From NCBI RefSeq assembly GCF_002775205.1, contig NC_036450.1, forward strand, positions 23,276,288 to 23,340,287: a stretch of DNA of 64,000 bases. The letters are read 5' to 3'. Of the stretch, positions 25,976 to 37,061 are shown piece after piece. A model generated the notes under the pieces. That model searched no databases. It was given only the letters and a program-made list of their open reading frames with translations, and was not told the origin of the DNA. Within the stretch, counting starts at the first letter, position 1. Each line of letters begins with the position of its first letter. Origin of the DNA: Xiphophorus maculatus. Lineage: Eukaryota > Chordata > Actinopteri > Cyprinodontiformes > Poeciliidae. The translations under genes and the position numbers were made by a program.

Positions 25976-27134
25976 ATGCTGCGCTGGATTCTCGGAGGTC
26001 GGGAGGCGCAGAACTCGGTGGAGGTAAGCTAGCTGCTGCAGGTGTTGTGTCGAGTGTGGTCCCCCCCACGAAAATGTGATTCCTCCTCGGTTCTGCCATG
26101 TTGTCAGACCTTTGAGCTTCTGAATTCAAACAGCGGTAATGGTTGCGAGTAATAACTTTATGGTGCATTCAAGTACACATTACAGTCATTACAGTGTCTA
26201 CTTTAAAATATAATAAAAATGAATCCAGGTTTTCTTGTCGAATTTCACCATTGTTTTTTTTTTTTTTTATTCAACGCTTTATAAACAAAACCCTTGACCT
26301 TTTCAAGGGTCAATGTTCGTATATTAGCTTTGTGACCAAAACACCTGCCTGTTATTATTCAGAAACATTCGGAACTATTTTCACAAGCAGCCAATAAAGC
26401 TCTATTCCACTGCAGCTTCTTTCAATAATAAATTTAAAAAAAAAATAATAACGAGGTCAAATTGATTGAATTTGGAATACATTGTGCTCCAGCTCAACGT
26501 AACCCAGGAACCATTGGGTTAGCACATTGGTTCCCAGCTAACATCGGGTTTTTAAGGTATTCAGTAGCGAGATACTCACATTTATCTGAATAACTTAAAA
26601 CTATTACGAGTGAAAGTACCGCACCGTACCTTTACTTTTAGGTGAGCAAAAATATTGTAACACTACGATGTGAATTGAATCGGTGTTATCGTAGAATAAA
26701 AGATCGTGGGTGGAGAAAGAGCAGAACACTGAGAGGGAATAGCGTAGCTGTCCAGACTTTTATTCAACCTTCCTTTTTAACAGAACAGAACCCGTCTCGG
26801 GCACACCTCAAAACAAAATAACCAACGAAGAAGAAAGAAACAGCTCCCCTTAAAGGCACAGCACAATTCCTTAACTATGGGTCAACTGTAGTAACTGATC
26901 TTCTATATAACCACATTAACTCAAAAGGAAAAAATAAATCATCTTACAATATGTTGAAGTGTTGCTACTCTTACTTGAATACAATTTTTTGGCTACTCTA
27001 CCCACCTCTGCTAAAAAGTCCTGGACTACTTGCTGATGCTGTTCTGCAACAGAGCTGCTATTTATAAACTCTCCTCCAAGAATATGTAATTTGCTAAGAT
27101 GTTGAGATAAAAAAACCAAAAAAAGCCTGTTGTA

Positions 27135-27172
<38 letters not shown>

Positions 27173-30100
27173 CTCCCCTCAACAAATAGTAGTTTTGAGA
27201 GTTCACCACATCATTCCCTCTCTGCCTCTCCTGTGTGTGCAGAAAAGCCCCGTGTTGTGCATCGGAGAGGAACAGCCCAAAAACTGCTTCACTGAGCTGC
27301 AGGTGCTGAAAGGACATTTTGACATCGTTCGATTTCTGGTGCAGATTGATGACTTCAGGTAAGCCGACCACAAACCTCCCCCACCGCCTCCCTCACCCTC
27401 CTTCCACTACCACCTTTTTCTCCAACCTCTCCACCCTTGGCTGGCCTCCATCCCTCTGTGATTGAAAGGAGATCCTCACCTACTGCAAACTTCCAGAGCA
27501 TGACAAGAGGCCCATCATCACCAGATAGCGATTGTGCGTGCAGTAGACTTCTAATGCCTACCGCGCACGCAGATAGAACGCCGCTGGTCTCTCTTTGTGA
27601 AAATAAAAATACAACAAAAAAAAAACAAAAAGAGGCCAAGCAGCAGGCCGGCATGCTACACTGGGTCAGCATAAGTGGTCAGATGGGGATTTATAACGGA
27701 GCTAAGCAAGTGTGTATGTGTCAGGAGGTGGGGGTCGCTTTACGCCTGGACTCCTGCGGTAATAATCTCCTCCTCGGGGGCCTGAAGGCTCGCGGTCGGA
27801 GGTGTGTGTGTGTGTGGGGGGGGGGGGTGGGGGGGGGCAAAGGCCAGAAAATTTCCTCCAGATTGCTTTTGAAAGTCCCAGAAATATATCCTCAACAGTT
27901 CCTCTCTTTTCATTTAATCTCTTGTTTCATCAGCTCATCCTGTGTTGATTTTTTTTCTTCTTCTTCTCCTTCTTTGAAAGAAAGACGGTTCGGGGTCAGA
28001 GGGCGAGTCGAGTCGATAAGTCCGACGTTCTGTTGGGTTTCCCGACTTTAAGGCGGTGTGGAAACGATCCCCTTACGCGGGGCGGGGAGCCGAGGCGCAC
28101 CAAGCCGCGCCGCTGATCGCTTTTTTTTTAATCTTCCAGGTTTGCTTCGGCGGGGGACGACGGCCTGGTGCTGGTGTGGAACGTCGAGGTAACGACCCGC
28201 AGTCCGAATGAAATATCGGCGACAGTAAATCACAGAGTTCTGCCGAACTATTCACACCTCTAGAACCTTCAGCGCTTGGTTTGTGTAGCAGCCACATCCT
28301 GAAAATCCTCTACATATAGTCATGCTTTTATGTAAGGCACATTTCAGCAACAAGACGGTTTAAAATCTTTCACATCGTAAAAACCTAATACACCGACCAA
28401 TTATGAAGCTAGCAATAAACATTTTAATTTGTCAAAGGCCTTCATCAAAACCATAAAAACACATCAATTATGTTGATCAATTTTCCAGTTATTAAGGACC
28501 AGAGGCAGCTCTAAACAGGTGATAGTTTTAGCCTTGACTTGTAGGAACTCAGTGTTTCGGCTGTTTTACAGTTTTCTGGAAGCTTGTTCCACATTTCTGA
28601 TGCATAGAAGCTAAACGCTGCTTCTCGACGTCTTAAAGTCTATTCTCTGACCTACAGGGAGCCAGTGTGAGGACTTTAGAACTGGTGTGATGTGCTCTGT
28701 CTCCCTGGTTTTAGTCAGAAAGGGAGCAGCAGCATTTTGGATCAGCTGCATGTGTCTGATTTTTTTATTTATTTATTTTGAGGCAGACTTGTGAAGAAAA
28801 TACAATAAACGCAGTAAAGATAAACGCGTGGATGAGTTTCTCTAGATCTTGCCGGGAAATTATTTCTTTAATCCAGGAAATGTACTTAAGGTGACAGAAC
28901 GCCGAGTTCGGGTCAGAGTCCATCACTGCTCCCAGGTTTTGGGCCTGATTGCTGCTTTCTAGCTATAATGACTGAAGCTGCATGTTGCAGTTGATTGACA
29001 TTTTCACACTACATAACATTCCTGAGGTCTTCCGTCTGGATTTAAGTCCCGTCACAGTACGCAACCTGCACTGCTTATGGGTTTTTAACTACATTGTTTT
29101 AGCTACAGGCTCTGGAAATTGCGGGATCTTGGAATAAATGGATTTAATATCTGCATTTGATATTGTGTGGTATGATGTTTTAATTTTGAGGGAATGCCCT
29201 TTCCTGGTTCATATCCTACCAGACAGAACATTCTGTATATTCTATGTGCGCAAAACTCCAATGTTCCGCTAAAGTCGAACAAACACAATTTCACAATTGC
29301 AGAGTTTCCATTAGAAAAAAAGAATTGCAATTAGAATCACATAAGTTTGTTCACGTGATAAGTCATAAAAAAAACATGCTGCCCCGTCATCATCCTCCTT
29401 CCTGTCCCACTTCCTGTCGTCTTCTTCGTCTTTCTCATAACTGATTACATCTGGCTGTTGATCATGTGACTCGTGTGACGCGAAAAAAGTGTTTTTTGTC
29501 GCAGGTTTGCAGAAAACCCACTAACTTTGATGTAGCTGAAAAACCTCATCATCCCAGCTACTAAGTCTAAAAACAAATGAGATTGAGATTAAGCAAATCT
29601 TTTTCCGAAATGTCAAATCACACAATTTAAAGCTTAATGGAAACGCAGCTTACATTATTCAGGAAAATTTCAACTCTTCCTCCGTTTCCCTTTATCGTGG
29701 AGTCCCACAAGGCCCAGTTCTCACCCCTCACCTTTTTTCATTATACCTACTTCCATGGAGCTTTAAGAAAGCACAAATATTCTTGTCATCTTTATGCTGA
29801 TGACAGTTAGCTATATGTTCCTTTGGAAAAAAAAAAAGAAAATATAAAATATTCCACCACTACTATTCGGTCGCGGAGTTCATTTGCAGAAATGGCATAA
29901 AAACAAAGAAAAAATGCCTTCAGATACAAAATACTTCTTTCTTTTTGTTTTTTTCCAGCTAATGTTTTGTTAACATACATTAAGGTTGTACCATGACCGA
30001 ATGTGGAACGGCTGAAATGGTAAGAATACGTCTCTAAGTGTGTCATCATTGTTGTTTTTGGTCTGATTTAGTCAGGAGAGCGGCTACAGGAGCTGAGAGG

Positions 30101-33100
30101 ACACTCCCAGCAGATCACAGCCATCAGCGCCTTCTCCTGCGGCGACGGCTTCACGTCGCTCCTCACCGCCTCCTCAGACCGGAGCCTCAGTGTATCCTCC
30201 AGGCCCGCACAGTCACACAAAGCCTCCTTCACGTCGCCGTTGTTCACGCTCCTTGACTCTGCTGTCAGCTGTGGGATCCTGACACAGGAAACAGAGTGCA
30301 GACCATTTCAGACCTGCAGTCTTCGGTGAAGGTACCCGGAAGAGATTCGATAAAAGTGTTTGTGCTTAGCGGGCGCGCCGCTGTGGAGTCAAAAGTCACA
30401 ACGCGGAGAGCAAAATATCAACTAAATGAGTTAAAAACGGACAGAAAACACAATAAATGGAGGGGAAAATGGTTTCAACGAAACAAATGTCCAATCTAAT
30501 GGATTGTAAGCTTTTATAAGTTAAAAGCATTTTTTATTTGACTTCCAGTATTAGTACAGGGAAGCCACAATAAAACTTGCTAAGGATTGAGATGAACATC
30601 TGATCAACTTCAACTTAATCTGTAATCGTTAAGCTTTTAGTCACCTGAGCATCTGTAAAAATGTAACTTTTACCACTAGGGGGCAGTGTTCTAAACAGCC
30701 CACCACTGGTTTAGACCGCCTGGAAATCTTAGAGCCGCTCACTTTTGATAACTTCTCAGGCTTTAGCAAACCTCTCCACCCAGAGGGCATAAAAAACTAA
30801 CTTTCTGTCACACAGTGTCTGTGGTTAACAGAAAATCTGCTTTTGCGTTTCAAGAAGAGTCAAGAACCAAACTGAACTTAAAACAGACGGACCCTGGAAC
30901 TGCTCGCTGAAATTGACTCTCTAGTGAATTTTCCCCCAGCTATTATTTAAGGTTAAAACCTGTAATTGCCTTTTTTTTTTTTTTTCTTGATTGCAGATGA
31001 AGGTTAATTGCATCATGCGCAGGTTAATTATATTTCTCATCCCTGCAGATGTTCTCTGTGCGTCTTTGGGGTATGTTTCCTGCTCTGATCTCTCTCCCTC
31101 TGTGTGTGTGTGTGTGTGTGTGTCAGTGTTTGCTGGTGCTGGAGCGGCTGTCTGTGTGGCTGTCCGGCGGGCAGGAGTTGTGCGTTTGGGACAAAGACTT
31201 CCAGCTGCTCTGTCACAGACAAAAGCACAGCGACACCGGTGAGAGCAAACGAAAGACAATTTAAAAAAACGTGGCTGAGGAAACGTCGTCCGTTTTGTTG
31301 CACCGACAACCGGTTGCCTATGATACTGCTGGTTGAGAGTAAACCAGTGAATGTTTTGGTGTTATTGCAGGAGTCGCTGCTCTGGTAGAACTGCCGAAGA
31401 ACTGCGTGGCAGCCGCTGTGGATAAAGCGATAGGTGACTGAAGGAGTTGGGTCATGTGTTGTGACGATGCGTCAAAGTTGCTGTGAATGATTGAGTCTCT
31501 CTTCCACGCAGTGATCTACAGATTGACCGTGTCATCAGATTCGTCTGTGTTGCTGGATGAGGTCTCGCGTTGTTCTGATCACCACGACCAGATCCGAGCT
31601 CTCATCAACGTCAACGGTCAGCTTGGTCGCAAAAAAAAACCAATCAAACTGTGAATATGCATTAAAGGCGTACGGAAGCCGAGAGCGGTCGTATTCGGTT
31701 TTCTCAAATTATGAAGTTAATTATCTGTTTTCTGGAGATAACGAGTTAACTTCTTGTTAACAGGAGATAATGAGTTAGCCTCTGGCTTTCTAGCGACGAG
31801 TTAATTTCCAGTTTTCGAGTTAACATGTTCGTTTCTCATTTTCTCGAGATTATGAGTTAATTGTCTGATGGTTTTCTCAAGACAACTGGTAAATTTCCCC
31901 TTTTCTTGAACTAACGATTTAACTTCTTGCTGACTCGAGATGATGAGTTAGCTTCCCGTTTCCTCAAGATGAGTTAATTTTCTGATGGTTTTCTCAAGAT
32001 AGATTAATTTCCTGTTATCTTGAGATAAAAAGTTAATTTTCCGTTTTCTTGAGATAAGTTAATTTGACAATTTCTTGATATCAGTTAATTGTCCGATGGT
32101 TTTCTCGAGATAACTAGTCAATTTCCCGTTTTCTTGGCATAACGAGTTAACTTCTTGTTACCTCGAGAAAATGAGTTAATTCTTCCACGAGTTAATTTCC
32201 TGATGATTTTCTCGACAAGAAAGACGGAACGTTAACCCGCATTCCGTGAAGCTGAAACGTTTCCTGTTTTGCTTTTGTCTTTTGGATTATTTTTATTTGG
32301 AGAATTTCTGGTTTCTCGTCCCCCAGACGGGATGTTTGCCAGCGGCTCCCACTCGGGCGAGTTGATCCTGTGGGACTCGGCTAACTTTTGGAATGTGGCC
32401 TACGAGCACATCCTGTGGGAGGAGTCTCACCCCAGCAGCCAGACGGAAATCAGACTGGCCGCTCCCAAGCCCAGTGAGATGTCCATCCAGCACCTGACCT
32501 CCAATGGGAGGGTGAGAGCAGCAGTCGCAACAGTGCGCCATATTTCATGGAGGTGACGGTTTTCTTGAGAGAGAGAGAGAGAGAGAGAAAAACAAACAAA
32601 ACAAAGTGCTTTTATTTTGTAGCTGATCCTGGCGGCTGTGGGCAGTGGGCTGTATGTGTACGACGTTGTGACCAAAGCTGTGGTGGCCTACAGGAAGGCC
32701 GCACACGACTCCAATGTGCTGCACACCATGCTGCTGTCTGACGGGTACAAAGCTGCACCTTGTCTTTGTTCATTAGTTTATTCATTTATTAATTACTATT
32801 ATTGATACTTGATTCAGTTATTGGTCTTCAGCCAAATAAGTTATATGGATAAATCTGAAGGCATTCCTGACATGTAGATGAAGACTGAAAACGCATCAAA
32901 CCATTACGCTGCTGAAATCAAGAGGATTTTTGTTTGGTTTAAAGTGCAAGTATATTATTTCTAATATACTTCAAAACTAATTTGCAAGTATCACTTCAGC
33001 AATATGTAGGAGCTTGTTTTGGGTCAGTAGTTCTTTTATATACATTTAAAGAGTAAAATACACAGTTGTAACTCCACCCCTGAACCCCTCCAACTGGAAT

Positions 33101-34668
33101 TCAATTGTTTTTAATATTTGCCCTGATCTTTTATGTATTTTTTTTTAACAAATGCTTCTCTCTTAATTCATAGTTTGTTACTTTAATTTTGAACCATGTC
33201 TGTTTACACCTGGAAAAGAGTTTATTATAGGCTTTGTACATAATGTTTATTATAGGCTCTACTAAATCATAAAATGTTGAAGCATTTTGTAAGCATTTAA
33301 ATGAACATAGTGTAACACACTTTTTGGCCACACGAGGGAGCTGCTGCTCTAAACCTGTTTCATAGATTTGTAGCATCTGTGAAAATCAAGTTCAGGTTAT
33401 TGGGACGTTTCTTCAATCAGTGATTAATACAGTGACAGGGACTTTCTTCTGTAAAAAAAAAACCCAAACAGAAATATATGTACAGAAGATCTGAAAGGTG
33501 TACACCAGTTCATATTCTCGTGGGATTTTCTCCACATTTGCTCATATACGTCGTTTTACTAAAACCACAGTTTGCAGAGATTCTACAAAGGATCCAAAGG
33601 GTCTCGGTTTACAATCAGCCAGGAGAAAGAGGGGAAAAAATGTAGACAGTCATCAATGATGACTGGAATAGGAGAACAAACTGAACTGTTCTCGATGGCT
33701 GCGTGTGTTTGATGGTGTGTGACACTTCCTGTTTCAGTGAGCTGATGTCGTGCTCTGAAGACGGCAGCGTGAGGATGTGGGAGGTCCAAGATTTACCTTT
33801 GGCTGCTGAACCTGCATCTGCAGGTTAACACACACACACACACAAAGTTGTATTTTCATGACTTGTGGGGACTTTACATTGATTTCCATTCATATTCTAC
33901 AGCCCAACCCTATCCCTACCCCTAACCATCACATACCTAACCCCTAACCCAAAAACAGCATTTCCCCTCATGGGGAACAAGAAAATGTCCCCATAAGGAG
34001 CGGTGGTCCCCACATTGTGGGCAGAAATAGGTCTCCACGAGGATATAAAAACCTGGTTCACACACACACACCCACACCATACAGAACACTTCATTTTAGC
34101 TCTGGTTTAAGCTTTACACAGTCCTTAAAGTTTTAGGGGGGACTAAAACCCTTTTCAGATTTTCATTGCTTAAAAATGTGAAATTATGTCTTAATTTTTC
34201 TGCAACTTCCAGAAAATTGCTAAGTGATGCTAAACTGTCACAAATTCCCAAAAAGTTGAAATGTTTTGCAGTATTATTGCAAATAATCCTTTTTGTTTTC
34301 TAACAGGATTCTTTGGTATGTGGACTTTTGGACGGTCGAGCAAACAGCCTGGTCCTCAGTCAAAGAAGGTCCTGGAAATTCCCAACCTGAGGACACTGGA
34401 GCTGACCGGAGATCTGATTGGACACTCGGGAGCGGTCCAGGTATGAACCCGTGCTACTGACGTTCTGTAGCACAATCTAGACGGTGGCGGAGTTCTTCAG
34501 CCGCCAATGCCAGATTTCTTCTTTCAGATGTTCCTGAGCTTCAGGGAGAAGGGCTTGGTGACGTGCTCGACGGACCACCTGCTGATTCTGTGGAAGGACG
34601 GGGAGAGGCAGTCCCGGCTGCGCAGCCAGGCGCTGTTCCAGAAGCTGGAGGAGAACGGAGGACTCTGA
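25976..34668 (+). CDS. wdr41: WD repeat-containing protein 41
   Basis: WDR41 is a WD40 beta-propeller that joins C9orf72 and SMCR8 and recruits them to lysosomes. Coding exons are 25976-26023, 27243-27358, 28140-28188, 30072-30191, 30269-30331, 31127-31238, 31371-31433, 31512-31616, 32327-32511, 32623-32744, 33738-33823, 34307-34440 and 34528-34668. Together they give 1344 nt and 447 residues (human about 459), and all phases agree. The protein starts MLRWILGGRE like human. WD blade signatures include GHFDIVRF and FASAGDDGLVLVWN (blade 1), SDRSLSLWD, WLSGGQELCVWD, SGSHSGELILWD, SCSEDGSVRMWE and CSTDHLLILWK. Residues 358-366 (FFGMWTFGR) correspond to the human blade-7 loop reported to contact the lysosomal transporter PQLC2. 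The intron after exon 4 looks U12-type. The frame ends TGA at 34666-34668. Confidence 0.96.
26024..27242 (+). other. wdr41: wdr41 intron 1
   Basis: A phase-0 intron of 1219 bp. It is AT-rich with poly-A/T runs and a (TA)n at about 27133-27158. Nothing else was recognised. Confidence 0.85.
27359..28139 (+). other. wdr41: wdr41 intron 2
   Basis: A phase-2 intron of 781 bp containing a G-rich run at about 27816-27837. A 204-residue open frame (27437-28051) crosses most of it, but I recognise no domain in it and treat it as chance. Confidence 0.8.
28420..29000. repeat. Dispersed teleost repeat, class not assigned
   Basis: It contains GACCAGAGGCAGCTCTAAAC, GGAACTCAGTGTTTCGGCTG, GGAAGCTTGTTCCACATTTC and AGGGAGCCAGTGTGAGGAC. 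I recognise this wording as recurring widely in fish genomes, but I cannot name the family. No intact frame is present. Confidence 0.45.
29302..29649. mobile_element. MITE of the TTTCCATTA family (copy 2, most complete)
   Basis: About 348 bp, from GAGTTTCCATTAG to CTTAATGGAAACGC, so the two ends form a short inverted repeat. The body shares ordered blocks with 17815-18110 and 22270-22455. No protein is encoded. Confidence 0.65.
29655..29825 (+). mobile_element. LINE reverse-transcriptase fragment, frameshifted
   Basis: One frame has GVPQGPVLTPHLFSLYLLP, the conserved fingers/palm stretch before the active site. The active-site box YADD (TATGCTGATGAC at 29793-29804) lies in a different frame and is followed shortly by a stop codon. 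The wording resembles L2/Rex-type non-LTR elements. It is a dead fragment inside a wdr41 intron. Confidence 0.7.
30192..30268 (+). other. wdr41: wdr41 intron 4, probable U12-type intron
   Basis: This 77-bp phase-0 intron begins GTATCCTCC, close to the minor-spliceosome donor consensus GTATCCTTT. It contains TCCTTGAC at about 30251-30257, close to the U12 branch consensus TCCTTAAC. The branch adenine (30256) is 12 nt before the intron end at 30268, inside the range needed by U12 introns. The intron also lacks a strong polypyrimidine tract. The flanking exons join to SDRSLS-LWD, a proper WD blade. None of the other introns modelled in this window has such a donor. Confidence 0.7.
30673..30687 (+). 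promoter_or_regulatory. CTCF-like motif
   Basis: CCACTAGGGGGCAGT fits the core CTCF consensus at every informative position. It lies between the otp side and the pde8b side of the window. Such sites also occur inside repeats, so occupancy is unknown. Confidence 0.5.
31101..31122 (+). repeat. wdr41: (TG)11 tract at wdr41 exon 6 acceptor
   Basis: Eleven TG units occupy the place of the polypyrimidine tract, followed by TCAG and exon 6. In RNA this is a UG repeat, the known preferred target of TDP-43 and CELF proteins. Confidence 0.95.
31691..32225. repeat. Degenerate minisatellite in wdr41 intron 8
   Basis: Around fifteen diverged copies of a roughly 30-40 bp unit built on TTTTCTCGAGATAACGAGTT followed by AATTTCC or AACTTCTTG. 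The unit is partly self-complementary around CTCGAG. It fills most of the 710-bp intron between exons 8 and 9. Confidence 0.85.
32745..33737 (+). other. wdr41: wdr41 intron 10
   Basis: A 993-bp phase-2 intron, AT-rich and without a recognised element. A weak CTCF-like CCACACGAGGGAG lies at about 33329-33341. Confidence 0.8.
33824..34306 (+). other. wdr41: wdr41 intron 11
   Basis: A 483-bp phase-1 intron. About half of it is the GTGGGGACTTT repeat at 33828-34072. Confidence 0.8.
33828..34072. repeat. Dispersed repeat with (CA)n ends and CTAACCC-like core
   Basis: It is bounded by CA repeats, with GACTTGTGGGGACTTTACAT at the left and GTCCCCATAAGG, GGTCCCCACATTGTGGGC at the right, which are loosely inverted. 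The middle is CCTAACCC-like. I recall this pattern as common in fish introns. It is not a telomere. Confidence 0.6.
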
Positions 34669-35650
34669 AAACGAAGCCTTTAGTCAGAAGAGAAGGATGA
34701 CTATCGTTGCCTCGCACACCATATGACTGCAGACTGACGATTGCTGTTTACATTCATTGGTTGGCTAGTTATTTTTTTATTGAGGAAAGTTCATTAATTA
34801 AAGTGAATGAAAATGGTTAAAAAACACGTATTGCTTTTCTTTCCATCATTGTTTGAGATCCATAAAGCTGAATCCTGTTTGAGGTAAGAAAAAAAAAATC
34901 CCTGTAAATACAAATTTTAGCATTTTCCTTTTTCAGGGTGTCCACGATTCCTTAAAACGTTTTGAATCCACGTATTTAAATTTAAGGCATTAAAATGTCT
35001 TTAATTCATCAAAATGTAAGTTGGTCTTAACGATAAGAGTCACAGATCTTAAATTTTGTTGCAGCAGAACTGTTTAATCTCATGTCATTTCCTGTCAGCC
35101 AAAGGTTGGAGTCGGGCGCAGACATCTTAATTGCGTTTATACTCCAGGCAAAAAACGTTGAAGCTAAAACCTTTGTGTGGAGTTGAGGTTAAGAGAATTT
35201 GCAGTGAGAAGCCACTGTTGAGACCCATAAACACAGCCCAGAAATATCACAATTTATGCTGGACTTGATTATAATACAGGAGAATCTCCCATCCTCCATT
35301 TAGGTCTTAAATTTAATTCAAGGTGGCATTAAAAAAAAAGTCTTCAGTTCAACTGCAGATAGCCTGTTCTTAAGCCCAGTGTTAAGAACAGGCTTAACAA
35401 CCTTTAAGTGAAGATTAAGTGAATCTTCATTTAAAAGATTCACTATTAAATGAGTCTTTTTTTCTTTACAGCTTACACTGGTGAGTTATGGAGGCAGCTG
35501 CCAGAATCCTGCTAAGCTGTTCTGTTTTTATTAAGTGCACCAATCAGTGCCAAACTAAGCTCGCATATTAAATGTCACACTTTGTAAATGTGATATTGCA
35601 TGTTTATTTATTCATGAAATAAATCATATTTCTCAAACTGATGGGATATC
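34669..35650 (+). other. wdr41: wdr41 3' UTR and flank (approximate)
   Basis: A possible early polyadenylation signal ATTAAA lies at 34797-34802 and a canonical AATAAA at 35618-35623. Hairpin-forming sequence at 35361-35460 lies between them. Confidence 0.45.
35361..35394 (+). other. Perfect 13-bp stem hairpin downstream of wdr41
   Basis: AGCCTGTTCTTAA and TTAAGAACAGGCT pair perfectly around an 8-base loop. More small stems follow (GTGAATCTT with AAGATTCAC at about 35419-35443). It may shape RNA 3' ends between the convergent genes. Confidence 0.6.
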
Positions 35651-36799
35651 GTTTTTTTCTTTCCGTTTAGTTACGCAAAAACAAAGTTTATCGTTTATTT
35701 TCCGTTTACATTTGATGATGTCCAATAGATATAGTTCCCATTTTTACCTGGATCTGCTCCGGCGCTGCTTCTTTTCCTCTAAACCAGTGGTGTCAAAACT
35801 ATGGCTGGAGGGCCATTTGCAGCTCTTGGGATTATTTTGTGCCGACGCCAGGTAAAGATCTTCATATCATCTGTGAAACATGGATGAAAGTGCCGTGGTT
35901 TTGGCGATGCCTCCTGGCTAGCTCGCCATAATGAACTCCAGTATGAATTCTACCATGAGTCAGATTGTGATGGTGAAAAATGTGAAACCGTCTGCAACAA
36001 AATGACACCTGAAGCAGGACTGGATGTCAGTGTATCCACCAGAACTTTCATATCTTTTGCTTAAAAAATTAAGCAATTTTGAACATGGAAATTGTTCAAA
36101 GTTGAAAATATATGGTTAGAACATGGTTAAAACTTTACCAGAGGGAAACTAAGAGAGTAGGTTCGACATCTGCATTGGTGCCAGTGATGTAGCCACTTCA
36201 TAGTTAAATAATGCTTTATTCATCTCTCACAATACTTTTTTTGTTTGACAGAAAACATCAAAAATAAGACATAATGTGGCGAGAGAAAAATACACAAAGC
36301 TTTCAAAACAATCAGCCATGGCAGACTTTAGGAAGGTGGAGCGTAAAACTTACAACTATTATGCAAGAGGCAGTAAAATCTTTAAAAACACAGTACAGTT
36401 GTCACGGGCAATAATAATAATTTTTTCAAAAATAGATTTTTCTCAACTCTACATATATATATACCACTCTCTGATGACGGTTTTCATCTATAAATGGTGC
36501 AAAGCTCAGAGTTGGCACGGCCGTCACTGAAGGCGAAGCTGTCTGTGGTTCTGCCAGGCTAAAAGACACAGAATGCATGTTGCATTCAAGTAGTGGCTGC
36601 TCAGTGGAAAAGGCATGGCTGTCTGTGGTCTAAAATCTCTCTCTGTCTCTCTAAAATTTCTAGTTACAGGATAGCAAAAATATCCACTCATGGCCGTGAA
36701 ACAATCCGAGCTGGAACCGTGTTCCAGGTCACTGTATTTTTGGACACGATGGAACGAAATGTGAATAACGGGAGCACCGACTGCAGCTTTCTGGCCGAT

Positions 36800-37061
36800 C
36801 AACTATCTTTCATAGCCTGACCTGCCGATTCCAATTTTCACCAATTAATTTTGTCTGAAAAGTCACTTAATATGGCAACAAAGTCGCTAAGTTAGCAAAC
36901 CGTGACCTGATGTGGGGGTCGTCAGCCAGGCTGCGCAAATGGGGGCGATTTTTAGGTTTTTGTGGCGTTAGATAAGATCAATTTCACATTTAAGTGTCTT
37001 TGGCCAATTGCCGATCTCCCAAAATTGAGGAAATCGGTGCTGAATCATCGGTGCACCCCTT
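36800..37061. mobile_element. hAT-like MITE relic, second copy
   Basis: The right end ATCGGTGCACCCCT at about 37047-37060 matches the terminal repeat of the element at 84-452. Internal CCTGACCTGCCGATTCC is the reverse complement of a segment of that copy. The left end is not visible. Confidence 0.5.

Larger units (their letters stand above)
28189..30071 (+). other. wdr41: wdr41 intron 3
   Basis: A phase-0 intron of 1883 bp filled largely by repeats: a dispersed repeat at about 28420-29000, a TTTCCATTA-family MITE at 29302-29649 and a broken LINE fragment at 29655-29825. Confidence 0.8.
30332..31126 (+). other. wdr41: wdr41 intron 5
   Basis: A 795-bp phase-0 intron with a CTCF-like site at 30673-30687. 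It ends in a (TG)11 tract at 31101-31122 directly before TCAG. No other gene-like feature was found. Confidence 0.85.

Noticed and set aside
27437..28051. 204-residue open frame on the plus strand in wdr41 intron 2
   Set aside because: It has no recognisable domain, low-complexity stretches and no splice or family support, and it lies within a well-defined intron.
31691..32225. CRISPR-like array of repeats and spacers
   Set aside because: The copies are diverged, nearly contiguous, in a eukaryotic intron, and without associated genes. It is a minisatellite.
33901..33955. Interstitial telomere repeat
   Set aside because: The CCTAACCC-like words are irregular, few, and belong to a known type of dispersed fish repeat with CA ends.
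36276..36530. 84-residue open frame in the convergent gap
   Set aside because: It has no recognisable domain and probably lies in pde8b 3' UTR or flank sequence read on the wrong strand.
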